From a virus, in the IMG/VR virus record IMGVR_UViG_3300042291_001557, positions 36,257-100,256 of that record: a DNA stretch of 64,000 bases, one strand, 5' to 3'. The notes beneath the pieces were generated by a model. The model was not told the origin of the DNA. It worked only from the letters and a program-made list of their open reading frames with translations, and made no database searches. Position 1 is the first letter of the stretch; each line of letters begins with the position of its first letter. The position numbers were made by a program, and so were the translations under genes. Below are positions 8,233-16,967 of the stretch, one piece after another.

Positions 8233-10362
8233 TTAAGCGTTAATTATTATTTTTGTACTAGAAGACAAGGATTGAGTAAGCCCCCATGAATCAGTAACAA
8301 CAATTATACCGCCTTCTAGGCCGGTAGAACCAGCGTTACCCATGGTCCCCGCTAGACCATTGGTGCCAGCATTGGGTGCTCCATTGGTTCCGGGGTTCCC
8401 AGGGTTGCCTGCACCACCAACCGTTCCTGCGTTACCGGCAGCTCCAGGATTTCCTGCTGCGCCTCCGTGTCCAGTTCCGTTATTCCCATGATTACCTGCT
8501 ACGCCGGCGTTGCCGGCAGTTCCATGGTTCCCTGCTGTTCCTGCTGCGCCGTTATGCCCATGACCATTTGTACCAGAATTACCGGCTGCGCCACCATAAC
8601 TGGTCGCAACAGCATTCTGCCCGTAGTGGGTGTTATGGTTATGCCCTGCACCGTGTCCGTTGAATTCATTATGTCCTAAACCTATGAAAAAGTGGTTGAC
8701 GTTTGCTGGGTTTGCGCCACGAGGCCATGTTCTGTTTGCGGGTGCACCAGTATAGTGAAAAGCATGTTCGGTCGAGTTTCTCCATGAATGTCTAGGAAAA
8801 TGTGCACTGTTTGATTCGTTAGCAGGGCGACCACCGGAACCACCAAATGTTCTCATATGACTATAACCTGAGACATGGAACGCATGGGCGTTGGAAGCAG
8901 CATTGGGGTTTCCTGCCTGCGAGACATACTGGTAATAAGTGTCATTTACTCCCGCATTGCCAGCTGCACCTGCAGTGGCCCCAGTTCCGTTAGCGGCCCC
9001 CGTTCCTGCTGTTCCATTTGTTCCTGCGTTGGCTACTCCAGGGTTTGCTCCGCCTGCGGTGGCACCGCTTCCGCCGTGGCCTCCAGTTCCTACGTTTCCG
9101 GGGTTTCCTGCATTGCCTGGGACGAGAGTTCCCACAACTCCGGCCCCACCGGACGTAGCACCAGTCCCTGCAATCCCAGGATTACCTGACGCACCTGCAG
9201 TTCCATGAGAACCAACCCCGCCAGGTTGTCCAACATTAACAACAGAGCCAGAGCCAGAAATATATTTAGCCACAATCAAAACAACGGGTCCTCCTCTTCC
9301 TCCCGTGCCACTTACTCCAGGGTTTCCTGCGTTGCCTGCGGCTCCAACAGTTCCAGCGTTGCCCGCTAAACCTGCCGCACCAAAATGTCCTGCGTTGGGC
9401 GCACCACTGTTTCCTGGGTTACCTGCATTGCCTGCGTTTCCTGCCGTACCGGCATTTCCTGCTGCACCCGCGTGTCCAGTTCCGCCATGTCCTGTTCCGT
9501 TGGTTCCTGGATTGCCATGGTTTCCTGCAGTGCCTGCGTTCCCTGCTGCACCATTGTTGCCGTGGTTTCCGGCGTGCCCATAACCATAAAGACCATAAGA
9601 ATTGTGTGTGTTGCCGTGGTTCGAACCAGACGGAATGTGTATTCCACCAGCAGTAGCTCCCGTTCCTGCCGCTCCTGGGTTGGCCCCACCAGCACCTCCT
9701 GCGGTAGCTCCACTTCCTCCGTGCCCACCAGTACCGTTACTGCCACCTGTTCCTGGGTTTCCTGCATTTGCTACTCCAGCTCCTCCAGCACCACCAAGGT
9801 TTGCTCCAGTTCCAGCAATTCCAGGATTGCCTCCCGTGCCAGGATTTCCTGCAACCCCTGGAACTAGGGTTCCTGGATTTCCTAGCGTGCCACTGGTTGC
9901 ACCACTTCCATCTGCACCCTTGTCGCCACCAGAAAGCACACGAATCGAACCAGCATTATCTACAAAATAACCACGAATTGATTTTTCCAAATCATTCAGT
10001 GTTGCCAGGTCGATTGGATTAGCTGAAGTCTGACTCAAGCTGTAAGTAACAATAGAAGCAGCCCCACCAGCCACTGTTCCTGACGGGATTAAGGACGTAT
10101 GCGAAAGAGTGGCTCCGATGGTTCCGTTGTTGGTTAAGGTCCCTTTAACAAAGACTCGAAAGCCGTTTGTGATTACAGTGCAACCGCTGTTGACCGTTAG
10201 GTTTTCGTAGTACATGTCTCTGGACAAAACAGTTGGAGTTCCAGTGTTTGAAACAATTACAGTTCCGTCTGTCCCTTGTCCATACACAGAGTCGTTTCCA
10301 AGTCTCTGTGTGTACTCTTTAGATTCCGTACCAGGTCTAAACCTGACAACTCCAATTCCCAT
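8233..10362 (-). CDS. Glycine/asparagine-rich fibre or adhesin protein, copy A
   Basis: 709 aa. Residues ~1-130 form a beta-rich head (RLGNDSVYGQGTDGTV, DMYYENLTVNSG, FRVFVKGTLTNNG) shared with 18195-19805 and, more weakly, with the 244- and 235-aa proteins. Then follow hundreds of residues of short Gly triplets (GNAGTAG, GNPGTGG, GNHGNNG) broken by His/Asn/Tyr/Trp-rich patches (~270 and ~490-590), and a C-terminal beta strand (GGIIVVTDSWG). Gly-rich repeats separated by variable loops recall the polyglycine-II sandwich adhesins of T-even relatives (S16 gp38). A receptor-binding or fibre role is inferred. The Gly-rich composition opens long spurious Pro-rich frames on the other strand. Confidence 0.75.
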   Translation of the reverse strand: MGIGVVRFRPGTESKEYTQRLGNDSVYGQGTDGTVIVSNTGTPTVLSRDMYYENLTVNSGCTVITNGFRVFVKGTLTNNGTIGATLSHTSLIPSGTVAGGAASIVTYSLSQTSANPIDLATLNDLEKSIRGYFVDNAGSIRVLSGGDKGADGSGATSGTLGNPGTLVPGVAGNPGTGGNPGIAGTGANLGGAGGAGVANAGNPGTGGSNGTGGHGGSGATAGGAGGANPGAAGTGATAGGIHIPSGSNHGNTHNSYGLYGYGHAGNHGNNGAAGNAGTAGNHGNPGTNGTGHGGTGHAGAAGNAGTAGNAGNAGNPGNSGAPNAGHFGAAGLAGNAGTVGAAGNAGNPGVSGTGGRGGPVVLIVAKYISGSGSVVNVGQPGGVGSHGTAGASGNPGIAGTGATSGGAGVVGTLVPGNAGNPGNVGTGGHGGSGATAGGANPGVANAGTNGTAGTGAANGTGATAGAAGNAGVNDTYYQYVSQAGNPNAASNAHAFHVSGYSHMRTFGGSGGRPANESNSAHFPRHSWRNSTEHAFHYTGAPANRTWPRGANPANVNHFFIGLGHNEFNGHGAGHNHNTHYGQNAVATSYGGAAGNSGTNGHGHNGAAGTAGNHGTAGNAGVAGNHGNNGTGHGGAAGNPGAAGNAGTVGGAGNPGNPGTNGAPNAGTNGLAGTMGNAGSTGLEGGIIVVTDSWGLTQSLSSSTKIIINA

Positions 10363-10364
10363 TG

Positions 10365-11099
10365 TTATACCAACTGCATGTAGTTATAAGTACCAGTATT
10401 CGCTCCGGTTACATCTGTAGAGACATTGCTCGGCAAGGAAGAACCGCTAGAAATAACAAGAATTACTCCGCCGCCGCCAGGAGAGGTTGCTGGTGCCGCA
10501 ATTTTAGCATTCACGGATACTGCTGTAGAAACAATGTAGCGAGCAGCGATTATTACTACTCCTCCGCCTGCCTGCCCTGTTCCGCCTGCTCCACCGCGAA
10601 GAAAAGTTGGTCCACCAGACGCTGTAATCGAATATCCGCGAATTGCTTGAATTGGCTGTTTGTAGTACTCAACCCCACCCATGGCGGCAGTTGGTGGCGT
10701 AGCGGTGTAAGTAGCCAAAGCGTTCCCGCCGAGACTATGGGTTACTGAAGTAGCAGCGGCTCCGCCTTGCTCTATGGAGCCTGCAGTCGAAAACCCAGTC
10801 GTGTAACCGATTACTGAAGCCTCGCCAAGACTTAGCTGTCCCTTTACCAATATCCTGTAACCAGCCGGGTCTAGACGAATAGACGTATCGATAGATAATG
10901 AATCAAGAAACAAGTCTCTGGTCATTGTAAAAACAGAAGAAGAATAAGTTAACCCAAGAGAAGCAGAGTACGTTCCTCCACTCCCAGACGTTGTTGACAG
11001 AACTGCAGCACCATCGGCCCCTGTTCCGTAAATGGAATCAGGAGCGTCAATGAAAGCCGAGAAGGCCGTCAACACTGGATATCTTGATACTCCGGCCAT
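10365..11099 (-). CDS. Gly-rich appendage protein, cassette copy A (244 aa)
   Basis: 244 aa. Begins MAGVSRYPVLTAFSAFIDA and shares its whole plan with 19807-20514: a DSIYGTGADGAA head, LFLDSLSID, YRILVKGQLSLG, a GGAxYxxQP-IxGYSxTASGGPTxLRGGAGGxGQxGGG centre, a VVIIAARYI strand and a common C-terminus (TDVTGxNxGTxNYMQLV). The head repeats the head of the larger Gly-rich protein next door, so both may share a fold or attachment point. Two nucleotides separate it from the 709-aa gene. Virion appendage protein by inference. Confidence 0.75.
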   Translation of the reverse strand: MAGVSRYPVLTAFSAFIDAPDSIYGTGADGAAVLSTTSGSGGTYSASLGLTYSSSVFTMTRDLFLDSLSIDTSIRLDPAGYRILVKGQLSLGEASVIGYTTGFSTAGSIEQGGAAATSVTHSLGGNALATYTATPPTAAMGGVEYYKQPIQAIRGYSITASGGPTFLRGGAGGTGQAGGGVVIIAARYIVSTAVSVNAKIAAPATSPGGGGVILVISSGSSLPSNVSTDVTGANTGTYNYMQLV

Positions 11100-11101
11100 G
11101 A

Positions 11102-11437
11102 CTAAAGGGTGTAGCCGTTTACCGTTACCGTAATAGCGGCATTCTCACTGACAAAATAAATAATGTCGTCTAGGGCTAGAGAAGTGTTCGTGTTGTAAGT
11201 AATCGTCTCTTTAGGGGAAACGCTCATTTGTGACAAGATTCTTTGCGCAGCAACATCGCTGGATACGGTATTAGCGGCGACACCTACTGTTATCCAGTAT
11301 GCGGTACTTGCGCTTGTGTTGCAGATGATTATCTGCTTTACTACTCCGGCAGCCGTGGCTGTATAGGCACCTGTAGCCCCAGAACTAAAAGTTGTAACGG
11401 TGGCCTTGGGACCGAACCGATAAGGAACTACTGACAT
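11102..11437 (-). CDS. Small beta-sandwich virion protein, copy A
   Basis: 111 aa with the pattern GVVKQIIICNTSASTAYWITVGV ... PKETITYNTNTSLALDDIIYF ... ITVTVNGYTL. The same layout occurs at 20514-20888 and 23892-24197, so three paralogues exist. This kind of ~110-residue all-beta protein recurs next to fibre genes in aquatic phages, and I know no assigned function. Its stop is separated by only 2 nt from the next start. A connector or decoration role in the fibre is possible. Confidence 0.7.
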   Translation of the reverse strand: MSVVPYRFGPKATVTTFSSGATGAYTATAAGVVKQIIICNTSASTAYWITVGVAANTVSSDVAAQRILSQMSVSPKETITYNTNTSLALDDIIYFVSENAAITVTVNGYTL

Positions 11438-11677
11438 TTAGATGACCTCCATGAGAAATATTACTTCAGTATCGTCTGCACGCACGTTAGTCGGGCCACT
11501 TGCTCCGGGGACTCCAGACGAACCTACAGGACCAGTTGGGCCTGAAGGACCTTCAGGGCCCTGGGTCCCACCAATCCCAACATTGAGTGCCCACTTGCCG
11601 TCCGTGTACGACCAGGTTTTGCCGTCAACTGTAAAGTTGTCACCGGGAGCAGGGGAGTTGGGAAAATCGATAGCCAT
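11438..11677 (-). CDS. Short collagen-like protein with fibre N-terminal domain, copy A
   Basis: 79 aa from the ATG at 11677. This start is supported by two things: the conserved N-terminus ([25 protein letters not shown]) shared with 12045-13061 and 20888-21145, and a TATAAT 7 nt upstream. A short collagen-like run of Gly-X-Y triplets (GPEGPSGPTGPVG) follows, and then a tail (ADDTEVIFLMEVI) resembling the end of 20888-21145 (RLSMEVF). The N-terminal domain is common at the attachment end of phage fibres. Confidence 0.75.
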   Translation of the reverse strand: MAIDFPNSPAPGDNFTVDGKTWSYTDGKWALNVGIGGTQGPEGPSGPTGPVGSSGVPGASGPTNVRADDTEVIFLMEVI

Positions 11678-11684
11678 GCCTGCA

Positions 11685-11690
11685 ATTATA
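11685..11690 (-). promoter_or_regulatory. TATAAT -10 box, leaderless arrangement
   Basis: TATAAT ends 7 nt before the ATG at 11677, so transcription should begin at or next to the start codon. The flanking sequence CAATCAGTTCAGGG upstream is shared with the box at 13069. No clear -35 is visible. Confidence 0.6.
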
Positions 11691-11768
11691 CCCTGAACTG
11701 ATTGAGGGGAACCATAAGAAACAAGGTGGCAATATAATGCCAATTGAAGAAATCAAAAACTATGGTCG

Positions 11769-12035
11769 TTACGCTTCCAACGCTGCTTTAGCAGCTAGGT
11801 ATGCTGCTCTCTGCTCATTTTGGTCATACACGGGAGCGTCATAAGCATCTCCGTTGTCCTTTATTGCTTGAATGGTTTCTTCAGCCCATTGTTCAGCGTC
11901 TTCTTTTGTCCACGGCATCCAGTTGTGAGGGAAGTTAAATTGACTTATTGTGCGAGAAAAAGAAGAACCATTAATTTCCCCAGTCCATGTAATGGTTGCT
12001 TCATTTTTGTCGTTTACTTCATATGTGTATTCCAT
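11769..12035 (-). CDS. Unknown 88-aa protein (tail-fibre-assembly-like)
   Basis: 88 aa: a beta-rich half (YTYEVNDKNEATITWTGEINGSSFSRT) followed by a helical half rich in Ala, Glu and Tyr (WTKEDAEQWAEETIQAIKDN, QRAAYLAAKAALEA). The helical end resembles proteins annotated as fibre-assembly helpers in other phages, but the match is loose. It lies between the 338-aa and 79-aa collagen-like genes. Confidence 0.55.
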   Translation of the reverse strand: MEYTYEVNDKNEATITWTGEINGSSFSRTISQFNFPHNWMPWTKEDAEQWAEETIQAIKDNGDAYDAPVYDQNEQRAAYLAAKAALEA

Positions 12036-12044
12036 AATATCTCC

Positions 12045-13061
12045 CTAGACAACATACTCAATAATGACAGCGCCATTTGAACCCATGTTCGCAAGGGTGG
12101 TGCCTGTGTACCCATTAGCCATGCCCACGGTAAACGAGTAGACAGTTGACGGAACGGTAGTTACTTGAAAAACTTCCGTTACTCCATCCTGCCCACGACT
12201 CGCTTCTATTCTTCCCGAAACCCTAGTATAAACAAGGTCACCACTATCCTGCTCTCTAGTCTCCACAGCAACAGCAGTTGCGACACCACCAATTCCTCCA
12301 GAGCCAGGGTATCTATTTTCTGCGTCAAAATTGGATGTATTGTTACTTGAACTGCCACTAAGTTTAGTTCCGTAAATAATATCACCAGTAATAGTCTCGG
12401 TTTTAATCGGTCCCTGTTTGCCCCCAAGAGCGGTATATGTAGTCCCACCAGCAACAAAGGTTGTTGAGCCACCATCTTCGTAGCCCATCATGGAAGTCGC
12501 GGATACAGTAGCGTAGTTGGTTACTGTAAGTGTGGCAAATCCTTGCCCACCGCCTGCACCAATAAGTGTCAGTTTTATTTGCGTGACACCAGCAGGACAA
12601 GTCCATGTTCCGCTACCGTTTGTTGTGTACTTTGTAACATAGATTTTGGGGTCCACAGCACTGACTCCTGGGACTCCGCTAACCCCAGGCACGCCACTAA
12701 CCCCTTGCGGACCAGTTGCACCGGTCGGTCCTCCCGCAGGACCCGTGGCTCCCGTTAAGCCAGTCGGACCAGTCGGACCTGTCAGACCAGTGGGCCCAGC
12801 TATTCCTGTTGGTCCAGTAATTCCTGTTGGTCCAGCAATTCCTGTTGGCCCTGTTGCCCCAGTCAAACCTGTTGGTCCAGTTGCACCAGTAGGCCCAGTG
12901 GGACCCCCTGCAGGCCCTGTTGCTCCTGTTGGACCTGTCGGGCCAACAACGCCCATAGTGCTTACAAAAAGAGCCCATTTTCCGTCAGTGAATGTCCACG
13001 TTTTATTGTTTGTCGTAAACGATGCGCCCGGCGCAGGTGAGTTGGGGAAATCGATAGCCAT
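12045..13061 (-). CDS. Collagen-like fibre protein
   Basis: 338 aa. An N-terminal fibre domain ([27 protein letters not shown]) is followed at residues ~40-130 by more than 25 Gly-X-Y triplets of GPT/GAT/GVS type, the signature of a trimeric collagen-like shaft. A C-terminal beta domain begins [31 protein letters not shown], typical of the Gly-rich tip domains of phage fibres. Phage collagen triplets carry no hydroxyproline unless a prolyl hydroxylase acts, and three oxygenase genes of that fold lie in the same operon. The start follows a TATAAT by 7 nt. Confidence 0.8.
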   Translation of the reverse strand: MAIDFPNSPAPGASFTTNNKTWTFTDGKWALFVSTMGVVGPTGPTGATGPAGGPTGPTGATGPTGLTGATGPTGIAGPTGITGPTGIAGPTGLTGPTGPTGLTGATGPAGGPTGATGPQGVSGVPGVSGVPGVSAVDPKIYVTKYTTNGSGTWTCPAGVTQIKLTLIGAGGGQGFATLTVTNYATVSATSMMGYEDGGSTTFVAGGTTYTALGGKQGPIKTETITGDIIYGTKLSGSSSNNTSNFDAENRYPGSGGIGGVATAVAVETREQDSGDLVYTRVSGRIEASRGQDGVTEVFQVTTVPSTVYSFTVGMANGYTGTTLANMGSNGAVIIEYVV

Positions 13062-13068
13062 AGGGCTA

Positions 13069-13074
13069 ATTATA
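13069..13074 (-). promoter_or_regulatory. TATAAT -10 box, leaderless arrangement
   Basis: TATAAT lies 7 nt before the ATG at 13061 and is preceded by CAATCAGTTCGGGG, nearly identical to the sequence before the 11685 box. It can start an internal transcript for the shaft gene and the whole downstream cassette A. Confidence 0.6.
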
Positions 13075-13094
13075 CCCCGAACTGATTGTGAGGC

Positions 13095-13379
13095 TTAAAA
13101 CCACCAGAAGTGTTTAAGAATTGAAAGGCTAGCCAAAATCACCCACATAACATTGAAAAGGATAATCGTGGGGAGCGTCTTTTCGGTAGATGACCAAATT
13201 AGGGCGATACTCGAAGCGATGGCAAATATATAAACCCACCACCACTGGTACCCAAGAAGCAGGCCGGGAAAGATGATGGCGATTTTGGTAGCAAAGCCCC
13301 AAGCTTCTACGACGTTTGGTCTAGTCCAGTATCCCTTGTGGGACATTGTCTTTGTTGCCTGTATTACCTTTTTCAGCAT
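13095..13379 (-). CDS. Small multi-pass membrane protein
   Basis: Up to 94 aa; MSHKGYWTRP at 13346 is an alternative start that would reduce the 59-nt overlap with the upstream gene. Hydrophobic stretches IAIIFPGLLLGYQWWWVYIFAIASSIALIW and TIILFNVMWVILASLSIL predict three membrane spans. An inner-membrane protein inside a fibre operon is unexpected. It could be a superinfection or export factor, but nothing in the sequence decides this. Confidence 0.55.
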   Translation of the reverse strand: MLKKVIQATKTMSHKGYWTRPNVVEAWGFATKIAIIFPGLLLGYQWWWVYIFAIASSIALIWSSTEKTLPTIILFNVMWVILASLSILKHFWWF

Positions 13380-13536
13380 TTTTCCTCGCTTTATATTCCA
13401 GTGTCAACAGGTGAAAAATTGTTAATATTGCACCGCCGGAAAAGTGTAACTTCCACCCTAACTTTTTCCAACCCTCTTCCGTATTGGGGAAGACTAAGTT
13501 ATCTGTTTGATAACGGTAATCGCCAAACTTGGACAT
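13321..13536 (-). CDS. Unknown 71-aa protein
   Basis: 71 aa (MSKFGDYRYQTDNLVFPNTEEGWKKLGWKLHF) with one weakly hydrophobic stretch (GAILTIFHLLTL) and a basic tail. It ends inside the next gene and begins 1 nt after the 372-aa gene's stop region. No family recognised. Confidence 0.5.
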   Translation of the reverse strand: MSKFGDYRYQTDNLVFPNTEEGWKKLGWKLHFSGGAILTIFHLLTLEYKARKNAEKGNTGNKDNVPQGILD

Positions 13537-13537
13537 T

Positions 13538-14656
13538 TTAGTTATAGGTCATATAAGAAAGAAGTGCTTTTTTTGCTGCTATTTCCTCGGCACCTGTTGG
13601 GCGCACTGTTGGAATAAGTAAGTTTTCGGACTTCTCAATAAACTCAAAAATTTCTTCTGCCGTCGTATTGCTGCTGTCTATCTTAAAATCCAAACAAGTT
13701 TTATATATAACGCCTTCTATTTTAGAATTCTCTACCGCTAAAACGTTTGAATCAATGGTTATATCCTGTGGGTAATTTGCAACGAGGGAATTCAGGGAAA
13801 TATAGCGCAGTTTTTTTCTAAGCCAGTCAAGAAATAGTGGGCTTATGTCTATCTGTTCAATAAAGTCTTGCCTCGGGTTATCTGTTTCTAGGAGGTATCT
13901 GTAAACCGGCATGTTTTCTTGATACTCGTTAATCTCGTCAATAACTTCTGGGGGCATTTTTATCGCCTCAAGATAACTCTTTGCATCAAGCGCTATTTCA
14001 TCCGTAACGTTAAAAGGTTCTTCGGCCAAAGAAGCCCACTCGATTACTAGTTTCATGCAGCCCATAAAAGTCTTTGACATGCCAACCACGGCAGGCCAGT
14101 CTCTATAGGAAGTTCCGATATCGGAAACCCGCATGTAGCTGACAGTAGATGTTCCAGCAACACTCAGCAAGCTTGCAACCCGTTTAATTGTGTTGTTGTT
14201 TATTTTATTTAGGTCAGCTATGAATGGTTTTATCCCATCTCCCACCGGATACGCCATCGCCATGAATAAATGTGTTTCGCACCTGTTCTTGTAGTCCCAA
14301 TACGCATTGACAAATTTTGACTCTACTTGCTGCTTCATTGACACTGAATTATAGAAAGAAAACGTATCACTTTCAAGATGACTGGACATAAATGCATATT
14401 CATAAAAATGCTCGTAAGGCATCCACTGGACGATTGATTCGCCCTCTTCGTTAACGAGAACATAATTGTAGTCAGTCTTTCCCAGGTCGAAATTACGAAA
14501 AGCAATTATCTGGTAGTTATCTGCAATAAAGATGTCATATTCCGTATATTCAACATCTCCGTTTGGGTGTCTTATGTAAAGTTTGAAGTCGTCCAAGGAT
14601 TCATGAACGTAGTAGCAACCATAAAGAGATGGGTCTATTTGAGACGTGTTATTCAC
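13538..14656 (-). CDS. Unknown 372-aa protein, unique to cassette B
   Basis: 372 aa, acidic, with an N-terminal beta-rich part (YGCYYVHESLDDFKLYI, YNYVLVNEEGESIVQW) and a helical C-terminal part rich in Glu. No nucleotide-binding or catalytic motif was seen. Three nt separate it from the upstream 264-aa gene. In cassette A the equivalent position holds the third oxygenase, so this gene marks where the two cassettes differ. Function unknown. Confidence 0.6.
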   Translation of the reverse strand: MNNTSQIDPSLYGCYYVHESLDDFKLYIRHPNGDVEYTEYDIFIADNYQIIAFRNFDLGKTDYNYVLVNEEGESIVQWMPYEHFYEYAFMSSHLESDTFSFYNSVSMKQQVESKFVNAYWDYKNRCETHLFMAMAYPVGDGIKPFIADLNKINNNTIKRVASLLSVAGTSTVSYMRVSDIGTSYRDWPAVVGMSKTFMGCMKLVIEWASLAEEPFNVTDEIALDAKSYLEAIKMPPEVIDEINEYQENMPVYRYLLETDNPRQDFIEQIDISPLFLDWLRKKLRYISLNSLVANYPQDITIDSNVLAVENSKIEGVIYKTCLDFKIDSSNTTAEEIFEFIEKSENLLIPTVRPTGAEEIAAKKALLSYMTYN

Positions 14657-14659
14657 TTT

Positions 14660-15454
14660 TTACTTCCTTTTGAGTATTTTTTTAATTATACCTTTTTGTT
14701 CAGACTGCTTATCTAAAGCATTATCAACAATTACCCTATTGCGACGATAAGGACCAGCAGTCCCATCGCTTGGGGCAACGTGCCCTGTCCCAAACCCTGT
14801 TGTAGCAACGTATTTAAAGTAAGACTCGTCGTTGAAGATTATTTCCCCAAAGTCGGAGTTGCGCTTAAACGGAACTACCTGACACATCGGTGTTCCGTAT
14901 TTTATGGAAAACGGCCTATCACCAATAGGGTTAATAACCATGTTTGCTAAGTGGTAGAAATCCGTATGAACGATTGACGGAACGAGCGTGTAGTCCTCGT
15001 TTGGTTCCCAGTACGGTGGGAGAATCATCGACGACCAGCCTGGGGCTGTTTCAAAGCGCCACGGATTAATTATCTTTGGGTATTGGCCCGTTGCTACTTT
15101 TCTGACAGCAGTCATTGGGCATTCACCGGTGGAGTGAGCAGAAAATCCTGATATTGAATTTATCCCAGCTTGTGGTGCAAAATCGTCCCCCGCCGTTTCC
15201 CATGTCTCGCCATTTGGGTCTAGACGGAATCTAAAATTTGTCCACATAGGAATAGTGACGCCAGCAGTAAGAAAATCTATTGTTCCAGCGCATTTGCGAA
15301 TGGAGCCCTGATGCTTACCAATTTTCTTAAACCACATAGGAGGATTCTGTACTGTGTTAACAAATGGAGGCATCTCCATCAATCTGTTATCCATCGGTGT
15401 GAATCTTATTTGTCCAGGTTTTACTGGCGGCATCTTGGTCATTATTGGTTCCAT
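14660..15454 (-). CDS. Conserved phage protein of unknown function, cassette copy B
   Basis: 264 aa, paralogue of 4689-5468 (see that entry for the shared motifs: KPGQIRFTPMDNRL, GVTIPMW, TGECPMTAVRK, VHTDFYHLANM). The two differ in the N-terminal third and in the C-terminal ~30 residues, where this copy has a basic tail (GIIKKILKRK). It overlaps the halogenase stop by 13 nt. Retention beside both halogenases argues for a coupled role. Confidence 0.75.
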   Translation of the reverse strand: MEPIMTKMPPVKPGQIRFTPMDNRLMEMPPFVNTVQNPPMWFKKIGKHQGSIRKCAGTIDFLTAGVTIPMWTNFRFRLDPNGETWETAGDDFAPQAGINSISGFSAHSTGECPMTAVRKVATGQYPKIINPWRFETAPGWSSMILPPYWEPNEDYTLVPSIVHTDFYHLANMVINPIGDRPFSIKYGTPMCQVVPFKRNSDFGEIIFNDESYFKYVATTGFGTGHVAPSDGTAGPYRRNRVIVDNALDKQSEQKGIIKKILKRK

Positions 15455-16950
15455 TCTTTGTCAATCAACACAATTTCCCGCAAAGCAGTAGCGTGGTCGA
15501 CTTGTTCGCCACTATTCCGATTTGCTTTGTATTCTGCAATTTTTTTCTCAACGCTTTGCCGTATCCCAAGCCTATTGAGGGCAGTGGTGGCCGCATCTGG
15601 ATTGATGGCGTTTTGACCTTGAGCAACATGCCACAAGTGTGCCGACAAAAACATCTCGCCGTTTAATGCACTAAAATCAAATCTGGTTGGTGGACGCTCC
15701 GCCCATAACTCAATCATCTCCTGCAATTCTTCATTGAGTGGCGTTACTGACATTTCCCGCCAAAATGGAGTGTCCTGCCTATCCGAATAATAATGGAGAC
15801 GAACCATCGTAAGAATATTGCGCATCATCAGCTTCATGCTGGCGTTAAAGTGTTTCTGAGATGCTGTGTGCCCAGGTTGATACGAAGCAAGATAGGGGAC
15901 AATTTGTTTTACTTGCTGAATTGTTGAACCTATGCTAGAGGCCTCTAATGGCTCCACAAAAGAAGAAGCCAGCCCGATTGCACAACAGTTCTTTACCCAT
16001 GTGTTCTTTAGATAGCCCGCGTCAAAATTAATAACACGATGGGCTTCAATCTTGTAGCCGGACATCTCTTCGGCTTCACGTACCGCTTCTTCTTCGGTTA
16101 TAAATTTAGACGAAAATACGTATCCGTTTCCACGCCGTTCTTGAGTGGGGAGTTCCCAGAGCCACCCGGAAGAGGCAGCACGAGCACGTGTGTAGGGACG
16201 AATTCTTCCGTTGGGGTCAGATTCCGTAGGAAACGCAATTGCCGTATCGCACAAAAGATGGTCACTGAAAGAAGACCAATCATCTGCCCCAAGTTTTTTC
16301 ATCAATATTCTGCTAAAGCCACTAGCGTCAAACCAAAAGTCTGACGCAATGGTTTCATTTGATTTGGTTACTACGGATAGTATATTTCCGTTTTCGCTAT
16401 CAAGATTAATAGAATCTACTTCTGCCTCAATAAACTCAATCTGTCTCTTGAACGCCAGAGTAATTAGATAATTATTTAGCTTATGCGTATCAAAATGGTA
16501 TTGATTTGTAGACCGGTGCATTCCCGCTTTGCTGATTTTGTCTTTTACCAATGCAACGTTCGTAATCTGTGGGGTCAAAAGCTTCCCCTCTTCCAGATAT
16601 TGCATATAAGTTGCGTGTGCTCCAAAAGCATAAATATCATCTACGTCACCTACGCTATGAAAATAGTCAGGATTTTTTGTTGTCCAGTTTTCAAATCTAA
16701 TTCCGTACTTATGCGTACCAGCTGTCTCGACAAGCATTTCTTCAATAGGGATGTCACATAGGTCAGCAAACTGACGCCAGTGTTCCGTGCTTCCCTCCCC
16801 CACGCCAATAATCCCAATTTTTGAGGACGATACAACTTTTATTCCCGCTATGGGAAAGGCTTTGCGCAAAATCAAAGAAGCAAGTAGTCCTGCTGTTCCA
16901 GACCCGACGATGGTAATAATAAATGGTTTTTTTTCTTGTTTGTAATCCAT
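15442..16950 (-). CDS. Flavin-dependent tryptophan-halogenase-like enzyme, copy B
   Basis: 502 aa. GSGTAG (16-21), GVGEGSTEHW (49-58), K81 in HKYGIRFENW, the signature as WLWELP (263-268, Ile changed to Leu) and EPLEASS (333-339). Compared with copy A it has about 24 more residues, in an N-terminal extension, an insertion near residue 105 and a longer C-terminal helix. The conserved core (SSGWxWExPTQERRGNGYVFSS) is nearly identical, so both copies appear to be under selection for activity rather than decaying. Different substrates or different positions on one substrate are possible reasons for keeping two. Confidence 0.9.
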   Translation of the reverse strand: MDYKQEKKPFIITIVGSGTAGLLASLILRKAFPIAGIKVVSSSKIGIIGVGEGSTEHWRQFADLCDIPIEEMLVETAGTHKYGIRFENWTTKNPDYFHSVGDVDDIYAFGAHATYMQYLEEGKLLTPQITNVALVKDKISKAGMHRSTNQYHFDTHKLNNYLITLAFKRQIEFIEAEVDSINLDSENGNILSVVTKSNETIASDFWFDASGFSRILMKKLGADDWSSFSDHLLCDTAIAFPTESDPNGRIRPYTRARAASSGWLWELPTQERRGNGYVFSSKFITEEEAVREAEEMSGYKIEAHRVINFDAGYLKNTWVKNCCAIGLASSFVEPLEASSIGSTIQQVKQIVPYLASYQPGHTASQKHFNASMKLMMRNILTMVRLHYYSDRQDTPFWREMSVTPLNEELQEMIELWAERPPTRFDFSALNGEMFLSAHLWHVAQGQNAINPDAATTALNRLGIRQSVEKKIAEYKANRNSGEQVDHATALREIVLIDKEWNQ

Positions 16951-16967
16951 AACTGAATCTTACTCTA

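Noticed and set aside
8939-9970. Long Pro-rich open frames on the plus strand opposite the Gly-rich gene
   Set aside because: They are the reverse complement of glycine codons, have no ribosome binding sites and show no domain structure.
12700-12960. Collagen-triplet DNA repeats as a possible CRISPR or recombination array
   Set aside because: The 9-bp periodicity is explained by Gly-X-Y codons of the fibre gene.
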